From Antennarius striatus (taxonomy: Eukaryota > Chordata > Actinopteri > Lophiiformes > Antennariidae), in the NCBI RefSeq assembly GCF_040054535.1, contig NC_090783.1, forward strand, positions 3,461,501 to 3,525,500: a stretch of DNA of 64,000 bases, read 5' to 3'. This document shows, in pieces, positions 23,188-33,240 of this stretch. The translations under genes and the position numbers were made by a program. Positions within the stretch are counted from its first letter, which is position 1. Each line of letters starts with the position of its first letter. The notes below the pieces were generated by a model. The model saw only the letters and a list, made by a program, of their open reading frames with translations, searched no databases and was not told the origin of the DNA.

Positions 23188-25217
23188 TCATAGTTTGGCA
23201 CACTCCTCGCAGTGGTTCAGGTACTCGATGGCGTCCCTGTCGTTGAAGGTGGCGAGGCACCGGGGGCACTGCAGCTCTGACAGTCCTGGGGTTTCGTTCC
23301 AGACGGGGTTTGGTGACGCCGCCGCCGCCGCTGATGATGATGATGACGATGATGACGCGGCTGCAGGCTTCTGCTGCAGGTCCACTGTGGCCCTCAGTAG
23401 AGGCTCCGAGGAGTCCTTGTGCCGCCGTGTGGAGATCCTGTGTCCAATGTGCACGCGACACATGGGAACCACCTCCCTGTTGTCTCGGCTCGCCCCCTGC
23501 AGAAGTCACGTGCGCAGTCAGAAATGCACGAGAGGACGACCCCCACATCCTCGTGTCGGGACCGTCGCCTCACCTGTTTGTGCAGCTGCCGCTTCAACTG
23601 GTAAACCTGCTCCTTCAGGTCGTCGATCTGGCCCTGCGCTCGCTCCCTGTCGGCCCGCTCCGACTTGAAGTCCTCAGTATAGATGAGGACCTGTGGGGGT
23701 GGGGGTGGGGGGGGTCACCGTTAGCCCTGTGATCTCCATTGGAAATAGATGAAGTGGATTACGGGAGGGTTCACACCGACCTGCTGCTCCAGAGTCTGGA
23801 TTCGCTCCTGGCCTCGCCTCCTCGAGTCGTCCGCCTCCCTGTCCAGCCGCTCGCACTCGCTCATCTTCTCCAGGAGCAAACCGTTCAGCCTGGAAATCTC
23901 ATGATGGAGCAACCCGGGGTTTACGGAGCCCAGGCCCGGCATCAAACCCGGTCCGGAGGTCTCCTTCAGCCGCTGACACAGACCTCTGATGTAGTCCTCC
24001 CTGCTGGAGTCGTACTTCTGCCACTGAGAGTTCAGACCTTGTACCTGACAGGACCAGAGACCAAGTTAGACCCCCGTCCTCCTCCTCTTCTTCATGAACT
24101 GTTCTGATCTCAACACTTACATAATCCACTCGCTGCTTAAGCTGCTGGTTCTCCTCCTGAAGTCGACGTATTTGGCCGTTAGCATCACGTCCATCAGACG
24201 ACCCCGACCCCTGCAGAAAAGGATTGTTGAGGGATTTACAACAAGGCCTAAAATAAAAAGGCACCCCCCCCCCCATGAAGCCATCACACACACACACACA
24301 CACACCTCCTTTGCATTTTCCTGCTGAGCCACAATATCCATTTCTTCTCCTCCCCCCGTCTTCCCTTTCTCCAGCCTGGCCAGGAGCTCTTGGCACACCT
24401 TCACCGTCGCGCCGAGTTGGCCTCGAAGCTGGTCGGCCTCCTCCGCCAAGGAGGAGCAGAGAACGGCTCTGGTGGCCTCCGACCGCTCCTTCTCCTCCAG
24501 GGCAGACCTCAGCCTCTGGATCTCCTGGTCCTTCTCGTGATCCGGCTGACATCTGACCCTCTCCAGCTCCAGCTCCCTCTCTCTCAGCTGCACGTTTAAC
24601 CTCTGGATCTCCTGGTGGGGGGTGGGGGTGGGGGGTGGGGGGGACAGGGTGTCATGCAACGTGTATTTATCAACTTAATATACATAAATGAAAGCGAAAC
24701 AAATTATTCGAATGACTTCTATTCAAATTCGTTGGGATTTTTACATCTGCTTTCATTTCCAATCAATTCTATTCTGCATGGAATAAAAACCAACAGTTTG
24801 AAACGGAAGAAATCCTGACATTTGGCTCAATTTCAATGTCTTTTTTTTTTCCCCCCCCATCCTCACCTCTGCTTTTCGAGATGCCTTGAACTCCATATCG
24901 TTCCTCTTCTGTTTCAGTTTGCATATTTCTTTACACAAACTCTCCAGCAGAGACTTGGACGGTCCGAGGACCACCGGCTCGTTATCCCCCACCGTCATGT
25001 AGATGCGCTCGTATCTGCCCAGCCTGGCCTTCAAATCCGCTATGATATTGTCCTTCACGATAATCTGTTTATTCAGAAGCTCGATTTCCTGACAAGTTTC
25101 GTGATAGAGAGAATTCAGCGTGCTGTAACTCCGGCTTTTGCTCTTCAGGTCGTCGCTATTCGCCTTTGCGCTGGCGCTATCCATTTCAGGCTCCGTGGAT
25201 TTGACGCAAGGATTCAT
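23188..25217 (-). CDS. tnip2: TNFAIP3-interacting protein 2 (ABIN-2), 6 coding exons
   Basis: Cytosolic adaptor that, in mammals, binds polyubiquitin, dampens NF-kB signalling and stabilises the kinase TPL2 with p105 (known of the family). Exons, 5' to 3' on the minus strand: 25217-24867, 24611-24306, 24210-24121, 24044-23781, 23690-23574, 23496-23188. Every exon is a multiple of three, all introns are phase 0, and the product is 478 aa (human 429). The protein is coiled coil almost throughout. Exon 4 carries the EISRLNGLLLEK segment. Exon 5 carries the ubiquitin-binding UBAN/AHD2 motif DFKSERADRERAQ (about residues 343-355). The last 28 residues form the C-terminal zinc-finger CPRC...HCEEC. 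Exon 6 has a Ser8-Ala5 insertion encoded by a repeat. Exon 1 contains two in-frame Met near its start; the first is used here. The gene is tail-to-tail with fam193a, as in human. Confidence 0.95.
23320..23358 (-). repeat. Ser/Ala-coding trinucleotide repeat in tnip2 last exon
   Basis: Runs of TCA/TCG and GCG codons give eight serines followed by five alanines between the coiled-coil part and the zinc finger of tnip2, a likely length-variable linker. Confidence 0.85.
24284..24305. repeat. (CA)n microsatellite forming the tnip2 exon 2 splice donor
   Basis: On the minus strand the exon 2 end reads AAGGAG followed directly by GTGTGTGTGTGT, so the donor GT is the first unit of the repeat. Another C run follows at 24266-24275. 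Confidence 0.9.
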
Positions 25218-26760
25218 GGTTTATTAATAATCCAGCATTTGGTGCTTCTTCCACCCAGTTGCGTCTCTTTAGAAATGCGCCGAGGAGCTCAATTGTGTCG
25301 GATTAGATTCGCGAATAATATCCCCGCACAAGTGCTGGGGATTTCCTGGGGAACTTCCCCGCGGAGTTTTTGGAGTCTGTCTATGCGTCAAACGGACCCG
25401 GACTGCACTCAAGACGCTCAGCGGCCACCGTCACTCGGGTTGTTTACAGCCCGTTGGAACACAGGGTAAACAAAAACAATGTCACAAACAACTAAAACGG
25501 GTTGAAAAGTCTTCAACCTGCGCCAGGAAGCGCACGCCGAGCAGCGCTCGGTGCGTTCACGTCCGTCGTAAAAGACGTGCGTCAAAAGTCAGAAGCGCGT
25601 CATCATTGCGCACAAAAGTGCTCGATAAAGCGTAGACAAACAAAAAGTATTCATAAAACAAGAGTGCTTTTGTTTCTTCACACGTTAATGTTGACTTTTA
25701 TTGATCACTAAAATTATTCCCCCCTCGGATATTTTAAAACTCTACCACAAACTTTACGTCAGGCCAGTTGGACAATGGGTTTCATCCTGTACTCAAATAA
25801 AAACTGCCTCATCGATTTTTTTTTCTCCCCCCCCCCCCCCCAGATCGATAAGTACGTCATTAACTGTTAATGATGTAATTCCACCGTCTCGCTTGGATGT
25901 TCGTTCACCCTGGATTGCGCAGTCACTTGAACGCGTTGCAGCTGTTCCGGGTGATTCATCCAGAATGACCGTCGTGCGGTTTACAGTAATTAATCTGAGT
26001 TGTTTCTGCTTTTCTGAAACTTTGGAAAAAACTTGGCAACATCCTTTACAGTAAAATCAGTACACGGTGTACCTCATGAAACGTTTTACCCTGTATTTGC
26101 ATTTATTTTTTTTCTGTCGATACGACGGATGACATGACTTCCCCTGTGGGAACATGTCAAAATTAGATTTGACATGCGCGCAGCAGGTTAAATAAATGTA
26201 ATATAAACAGTATAATAAAAAAAAGTATCTGGGAAAGTTTGGTAGTCAGTATCAAATGAAATAAAAGTCATCATGAAGAATAATTGAGTGGTGAGATCAG
26301 CATCAGTGGAGGATTCCCCACAGCAAACTCCACTCCCTTCGCCCCTCAGGGTCAAACCCTGGAATACCGAGCATCACCAAACCGGGATTATAATCCCGAC
26401 TAGACTGGTAGGCGTCCAGTTCAAACGTTTGGGTCTCAAACAGGGAAGGAGGGGGGGGGGGGGGGGCGCAGCTGGTTGGTGGGGAGTCCCAGGTATTTGT
26501 GGATCATGTCACAAGATCCGATGCGGTGAGTCATCGAGGTCAGTCACACAACAGTTGCCAAGGTGACAGAAATCAAAGCGTGACATGTGTAACGATCGTC
26601 TGAGATGAGGTGTGGTCAGGATGGCATTGCAAGAGGATTATGTCATATTCTGTGAAGGTAGGAAGTCTCAATGTGTTATGTTGTGAAGCTGTGATAAGAA
26701 AACGCAATTATATGATTTTTAATTTAAAAAAAAAAAACACCCCAAACTCAAAGCACCAGA
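25218..26760. other. tnip2 upstream region and intergenic DNA
   Basis: 25218-25640 is relatively CpG-rich and GC-richer than the sequence to its right, as expected for the tnip2 promoter and 5' UTR, but no core promoter motif can be assigned. Further right are a C run at about 25828-25842 and a 16-G run at 26451-26466. No gene is supported. Confidence 0.4.
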
Positions 26761-26834
26761 TAATAAACTCAGAATGCGATTTTCATTGATAATAACTTCC
26801 ATTTTTTGTTTGGAGCTTTCAGCTCCTATGTCCT

Positions 26835-26955
26835 ACAAATGTAATGCACATCCAGACACCAGCGTTTCTGAGGAATCTTAGCCTACTCCTCTTTGACAAG
26901 GGCCCCCAATTCTGAAATTATTCCTGGGTTTACCCGCTGCAGACATCTTTCTAAT
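26835..26955 (-). mobile_element. Relic of Tc1/mariner-type transposase 3' end
   Basis: On the minus strand, a short stretch translates to V-K-E-E-stop-A-K-I-P-Q-K-R, which resembles the EEWAKIPQERC segment near the end of fish Tc1-like transposases, with the Trp codon turned into a stop and frameshifts on both sides. Only about 100 nt are recognisable. This is a dead remnant; the call rests on my memory of the family. Confidence 0.4.
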
Positions 26956-27174
26956 CCTAAAATTGTGACTTTAAATATATTTTCATATCTACAAAGTGGT
27001 GAAATGATTTCACTTCCTGGTTTACACTGCATGTAATAATCTGATCTGCCACTAGATGGCAGTGTTTAACATTACAGCGTATTCTCAAATAGGTTGCGAT
27101 CGTTTAAACTCCTTGATATTACGTGCAAGACGCACGCATGCGCACAAACATATCAAACTAGCCTTTGAACAGCT

Positions 27175-27180
27175 TTTATT
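27175..27180 (-). terminator. sfrp2: Candidate poly(A) signal AATAAA of sfrp2
   Basis: A canonical AATAAA on the minus strand about 1.28 kb after the sfrp2 stop codon. It would give a 1.3 kb AT-rich 3' UTR (27160-28464), long but common for this gene. An earlier unseen variant signal is possible. Confidence 0.45.
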
Positions 27181-28464
27181 CGCTGAACGTCAGACAATAA
27201 CAGTATTTTATATTTACAGTTCTTTCAAAATATCACTTTTAGATTGCACACAATACTCACACAACCACATGATTATTTGCTTAACATGTTACTGCTCACC
27301 AGAACATCACCAGCTCATATATATTCACCATTAATACTCAGAAACAACCACTTGTGTTACTCAAACAGGATGAAGACGCAGCCAAAATCTTTACACAAAA
27401 GATTAAATGAAAAAACAATAAAAATGAAAGTATAGGAGTAGAAAAATACTATAGTTAATACTGTTGTAGAAAACAATGCAGTGGCTCAAGTACAAAAAAA
27501 AAAAAGATTACCAATGTGGAACAAGAAGAGAATATAGCCAGCTATCTCTCATTTTTTGCTTGAGAAAACGGATGGGGAAACCACCGCTGCATGTGTGGAC
27601 ACTAGCAACACACAACAAAACCATATTTGCAAAATTGCATGGGAACCGTTGATGAAAAAAATGTTTAATTGGCTGCTAAAGTCTTATTTAATACCTCAAA
27701 ATCACCTTTGGATACTTGAATATCAGGGCCTTTAAATTTCCTGCTGTCACTGGTTCTGTAATGGTTCTGAACAAACAGCTAATCAATTATTTGACTGTTT
27801 TACTGCCAAAAATACTCTAAGGAGTGCCAGACAGGAATGAAAACGTCTCAAACTCACCTCCATTTCGTTCTTCAGCATTTTGCCCCATCTGTTAATGCTT
27901 TTTCATTCTTGTTGGACCTATAGTTTTTAACGTGGGTTTCAAAGCGTGTAAGTATAGTGACGCCTTCACACCTGGAGCTCCAGCTGAGCGCAATTACACA
28001 TCCGCGACAATTTAAAGATGACCACTAGGGGGCGCCCGGTGCCCGTTCAGCGCAAAACGAATGGGAGTCAATAGGTGAACTTCACGACGTCCCACTGTTC
28101 TTGCAGTTGAAGTGTCTGTGCTGTCTGAGTTTAGCCATTTAAATGCACTTCTAGGGACATTGACGCCATGTGGATGAATGTAACATGAGTGGATATGGAG
28201 CAACGCGCCTGTTTGGATTCAAATAAATGCTTTGGCCAGTCACCAAAATGGCATAAAAAGTTGGATCTTTAAAATATAACACATTTTGAAATTATAAACC
28301 AGTACAGAGAACCTGTTTTGTTCAAAGGAAAGTCAAATAAACGCCTTTGCTGGAATCTAGAGAAGAATCTAGTGATCAAAATTGTGAAGTTTTTTAAAGG
28401 GAGAATGTGGAAGAGCTCGACTATACATTTTCTCCAACAGCGACGTGTAGTTTTTGTTTCCTCT

Positions 28465-29792
28465 CTAGCACTGCAGCTTGCGGATGCTGCGGGTAATCCT
28501 CTTAAACTCTCGCTGTCCCTTCTGCCAGCGCCTCAGAGAGGTGATGACCAGATTGCCATCCATCTTCTGGCCCATGACCAGGTAGGGCGCGTTGATGTCG
28601 TTCATCTCCTCACAGATGCACTGCAGGCCGTCCTTCAGCCACAGCACCGTCTTCCTCAGGTCACGCTCCGTCACACCGTTCAGCTTGTAAATGGTCTTGC
28701 TCTTGGTCTCAGGTATGATCTTGGTGTCGCCGTTGATGTAGGAGATCTCCTTAACTTTGATCTTCAGAGCTTCATGTAAGGAGGGGGAAAAAGAAAAGAG
28801 ACCATTGATGGTTTCACAGAACTACACCGAGATCCTGGTGAAAACACAGAATATCTGAACAACATTTAAAAAGGAAGTTTCTTCTTTTGTGGCCTGAAAT
28901 CTTATGGAACCTCCCTTAATGACCTCCTGGAGCCACAGACTTTCCCCTTGGGAGCAATTCTTCTGATTAAATAAGCGGATAGACTTACCAAAGTCATTCT
29001 TACACAGGTTGTCAACAATTTCGTTGTCATTTTCTTCCGTTTCCTTGCAAGCATCACACACTCTGGGCACTGAAGCAGAAAATAGAAATGATGAACATTA
29101 AAATCTATGCTGTGCACAATAAGATGGGACGCACACAGATGGGACCACAGAGGAACTTGCAAACGATAGACAGATGAGTGGACGCACTGAATAGAAATAC
29201 AAAAGCATTCAATCTGTTATTACGCATTATTAATTTGTATTTTACGCACAACTCTCTGGGAAGCTACGCTCGCAGTTGAAAGAAAATTACCCTCTTTAGT
29301 TACTGGCACAAAATTCTCCATGCTTGCAGGTGGAATGCACAGATCGTTGTCGAGAGGGAAACGTTCGCAGTCCAACATCTTTGGCCAAGGAAAGCCGAAC
29401 GCGGACATCACTGGCGCGCAGCCGTGCTTGACGCTCTCGCACAGGGACCTGCACGGCTGTATGGGCTCGTCCAAATCATCCAGACAGACTGGGGCGAAGA
29501 GGGAGCACAGGAACTTTCTGGTGTCGGGGTGACACTGCTTCTGAACCAGAGGGATCCAGGAGGAAGCTTGCTGCAGAACCTCATTCATGGTTTCGTGTCC
29601 GAGCAAGTTCGGGAGACGCATCTCCGTGTATTCTATATCGTGGCACAGCAGGAGATTTGCAGGAATTGCCTTGCAGTTGTTCTTTTTGTAGAATAATTCA
29701 TGCTGACCAAAACTGTACAGTCCGTGGAGCGCTTCAATGCAGGGTATCGCGATGACGCACAGCACTGTCGCTGTCCAAATAAAGGCTTTCAT
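28465..29792 (-). CDS. sfrp2: Secreted frizzled-related protein 2, 3 exons
   Basis: Secreted modulator of Wnt signalling that binds Wnt ligands through a Frizzled-type domain. Exons, 5' to 3' on the minus strand: 29792-29291, 29069-28989, 28769-28465; both introns are phase 1. The product is 295 aa, the same length as human SFRP2. Residues 1 to about 21 are a signal peptide (hydrophobic core WTATVLCVIAIPC). The cysteine-rich Frizzled domain fills the rest of exon 1, with the expected cysteines, including the first at NNCKAIP and later FLCSLFAPVC, CRSLCESVKHGC and LDCERFP. Exons 2-3 form the netrin-like domain: CDACKETEEND, then NDFALKIKVKEI and the conserved EEMNDINAPYLVMGQK, ending RSIRKLQC. 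Three coding exons match the family's gene structure. It lies between tnip2 and dchs2, all on the minus strand; its 5' side faces a 15 kb gene-free interval. Confidence 0.97.
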
Positions 29793-32700
29793 TTTTTTTA
29801 AGAGAGAGAGATGGAGACTTATAGGGATCGTTGAGCATCAACCAGCGTGGATGGAACCTCCGTCAGTGGTCAGGTCCAACTGTAACCAGCGGTTTTCTTC
29901 TAGGCATGATGGGTGGAGTCTGTGTATTGTGCGTAAAAACGCTCCTGCATTCGGCACTTCGGATGAGCCTCGTGGTTGCGCACGTCTCCTCAGTCAAAGA
30001 CAAATACTCACTTGTTGCTGACATTCTTTTCTGCGTAATTATAGCAATAATATTTTATATTGCATCTGTTGTTTCGTCTGAATAAATAAAAATACTGTAT
30101 GTCAGTGGGGTTTCCTAATTACACTCGAGTTTTATCCTTAACGTGCTCCTTCAGACCCGTAAATAGCTCGGAGATGCTGTCAGGAGGGGCATTTAGCGCA
30201 ATTCAATGGAGCGTTAATTTTCCATCATTAGGAGTTTAGTGCTGGAATCCTCTGGGCAGGTCTGCTGGCTCATACCACACGGTAAAATATTATTTCCCAT
30301 GGTATAAGAAGCAGACCTCCAGTCAGCACACCCAGGGGTGAAACCAAATATGTTTCTCCCTGCTCTGCAGCTCTGGTTCCTATCTCAGACCCCCTTCAAG
30401 AACCGTCTGGTCTGCAGGCAGTTTTCCTCCGCTCCCTCAGAAGATGAAATATCGAAGTGACTGAAATCCTAAATCTTGGATGTGATGTTTGTAGAATTTC
30501 AGGCTTAATGGAACAAGTCTCCGAAACACTTTCCCTTTTCTAGTTTGAAGATACTCAGGTTCCTTTCAGATTTTATTCCCTTATTTAGAGATAAATATTT
30601 GTATGTGTGTCAAAAATTAAATATCAAAGTCAGTTTAAGGAAAAAATGGGTGGTGGTCAGGAGAGAAATAGCTTTAATTTTCAAAGTTTCACCTCTAATA
30701 TCTGTTATAGTTCCACTAATCATGGTCAAACCCACTCTAAACATCACCTATTCAGACATTCTTGTCAGTAAGAGTTAATTTCCTCTGAGTTAAACCTCAC
30801 ATCGACGTGTTATACCGCTACCAGTGCCAGTTTTTGACAGACAAGGACAAAGAGGTTTTGGCCAGAAGTTCCTTCGCATGTTTTATTTTCCATATGAAAG
30901 CAATACACAACCCATAAATAACTGCAGATAAGGTGTTTCCACCCTCCAGAACAAAGGAGGCTGAATTTTCCATATTAGACACTGAATATGGATCACTTTC
31001 AATAAAGGAGAGGAATCTGACGGGTTCCATGAAACTTTGTGGAGGGTGGGGTCCAGACAAGCTAAGACAAATGTGTGCACGAGTGTTTGGTCTCTGCAGA
31101 AGTGCACGCCCAACTGAATGCCATTCTGCGTTCATATAATGTGCTGGATAAACAATATTAAATAATCAGCATCATCGTCATCATCATCCGTGTGCTGCGG
31201 ACGCGTCCCACAGGGACTGTTTCTGCAGAAGGAAGTCATTTCAACAACTGTCCACAAGAATGTCTGTAATTTGGGTGAACTGACCCTTTAAACCGTGATT
31301 TTTTTGTTGTTGTTGTTGTTTTTTTGGAGGGGGTGTGGGCAGCAATGGAAACAAGATGTTAACACAACATAGTAGAACTAATCATACTGATATTTAACTG
31401 GTCATCAACACATTTCCTTTAGCAGCTAACCAGTTAGCCCCCAGTCTCATCTGTCAGCTGTTTGCAGGAGGGCAGAGCCGTTTAGACCTCTCTGGCTGCA
31501 GAACATGAAGACATGAGAGAAAACAAAAAACAACAAAAAAAAGACCCAAACTGTGGAACAGATTCATCTGTGTGTGTAACACATTTTGCATTATTTCCAT
31601 TCCGGGTTATTGGACCAACTCAGCAAACCTCTTCGGTCTGTGTCAAAGGTTTAACTTGCTTTTATAGGGAAACCCTCCCCCTCTGAACCCCTTTCCCCTT
31701 CAAAGTGTGTTAACTCCATTCGGGTCTCTGCAGACTGACTCATATGGCCGTTTTAAGGGCTGGAGCCCCCTATTAACCTGCAACTGGACACCCCCATCAG
31801 CCGAGCAGTGGGTCAAGCGGCTAAACTGTACCTGCGGTGTGACGGGTCACATGCTAACCTCTCTCGGACGACTGGGTTAGATCACCTATAAACACACATG
31901 CACACTTGGGCTGTGTGTATGTAAAGTCTTCTGAGATGTGCATTGAGGGATCAGCAAAAAAAAAAAAAAAAAAAAGATGAAACATGATGAAAAGAATCCA
32001 AAAGATGATAAATGGGCTGCAAATAAGATGGGATCAAAGCGTGAGGCGATAGTTCTCCAAACTTAGATGACATGCAGGCTTTGTTAACAGTATGGTTTTG
32101 GAGACAGTTACGGTCAGATGGATAGAGGTAAGCTGATCCCAGACCTGTGCTCAAAGTCACCCCAGTGGGTTCTCATTACAGCTCTGTGTGAAAATGAGAC
32201 GCAGCTTGTCAAACGTAGCGCCGCCCAGGAACCCCACGTCGTTTTTCTTCACGGCCCTTTTGCTCATTTTGTGTTTTTGCATCATAAGGAATCAAAGACT
32301 AATCTACTGTCAAAAACAATCACATAATGTATTGTGCAGGTTCAAAAGAGAGCCGAGTTCCCAGTGGAAACACTAAAGGGTTTCCATTTATTGAATCTCC
32401 GAGAAGACTCATGAATCTCCAAAGGCTGTGGAGCATCAAAGCAATCAGGACGGCTGTAATGTAAACCAAAGACGGGCTGCCCCCCCAGCTCCGTAGAGGA
32501 ACACTGGATTTGGGCAAAGTTACGTCTGACCACAACAGATTAAAGGACGGTTTCTCATTATTTTCTATATTCTTCCCCATCGTCTACAAAGAACCCACAA
32601 CCAATAATAACGCAATCTTTAAAAGTCATATCGTCCGTGTGGACGGGTGCTTTGTTCCTCTGTTTCATGTGGACCGCTACTGTCGACCGAAAATTATGAA

Positions 32701-33060
32701 ACGCGCGTCAATGTTCCTCAATTTCCAGGAGTGTCATTTATTCTCAGTCACCATCCTGCTCATGTAAATACTAGCCAGCGTGCTAAATGTGTCTACAGAT
32801 TTACGTCTTCTCAATAGAAACAAATGGGCTCGGCTGAGAAAGGCTGGAGAGCACCAAGGAGACCGCTGTGATAAAATGCTGCCGCCGATTTTTCCAATGG
32901 GAATTGAAGAACAACTGGATCCATGTCATACTTTCCAAATATAGAGTTGTGTGATGTTAGCAAGCCCAGTAATATGAAATAATCCTTCACCGGTTTTCTT
33001 TATACCCCCCCCCCCAAAAAAAAAAAAAAAAACTCGACTATACAGCCCCGAACGTGAATC
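29793..33060. other. sfrp2 upstream region and intergenic DNA
   Basis: No gene is supported. 29793-30300 should include the sfrp2 5' UTR and promoter, but no TATA box at a convincing distance was identified. 31180-31340 has a (CAT)n-like stretch and GTT repeats. One SINE-like element lies at about 31795-31978 and is listed separately. Confidence 0.4.
31795..31978 (+). mobile_element. SINE-like element with A-tail
   Basis: The segment begins with a tRNA-like head ('cagtgggtcaagcggctaaact', A-box-like, and 'ctgggttagatcacc', a weak B-box-like match), continues into 'gtaaagtcttctgagatgtgcattg', resembling the body/tail of teleost SINEs, and ends in an uninterrupted run of 20 A at about 31956-31975. 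Together these fit a retroposed, degraded SINE on the plus strand. Family assignment is uncertain. Confidence 0.45.
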
Positions 33061-33064
33061 TGAA

Positions 33065-33240
33065 GCGCGCTAATGAGCTTGTTACTTCAATCACTACTTC
33101 CACACTGACACCAGGGAAGGAATTTATCTCCACCAAGGAGGAATTAATCTCATTAGAACTCCAGAGACGTATAGATTGTGCCTGCTTGGTGTAATTAATG
33201 TTCCTATTGTACAGGTCTAATTAACTCGGTATGGGGCTTC
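33065..33240. promoter_or_regulatory. Candidate enhancer with clustered homeodomain-type sites
   Basis: Within 176 nt there are at least five TAAT/ATTA cores in varied contexts (gctaatgag, gaattaatctcattag, gtaattaatg, tctaattaac), in otherwise complex, non-repetitive sequence between simple repeats. This look is typical of conserved non-coding enhancers near developmental genes, and the neighbours sfrp2 and dchs2 are such genes. Nothing but composition supports it; no cross-species comparison was possible. Confidence 0.3.

Noticed and set aside
24822-25469. 215-codon plus-strand frame antisense to tnip2 exon 1
   Set aside because: Overlaps a confident minus-strand exon; no protein similarity and no regulatory context.
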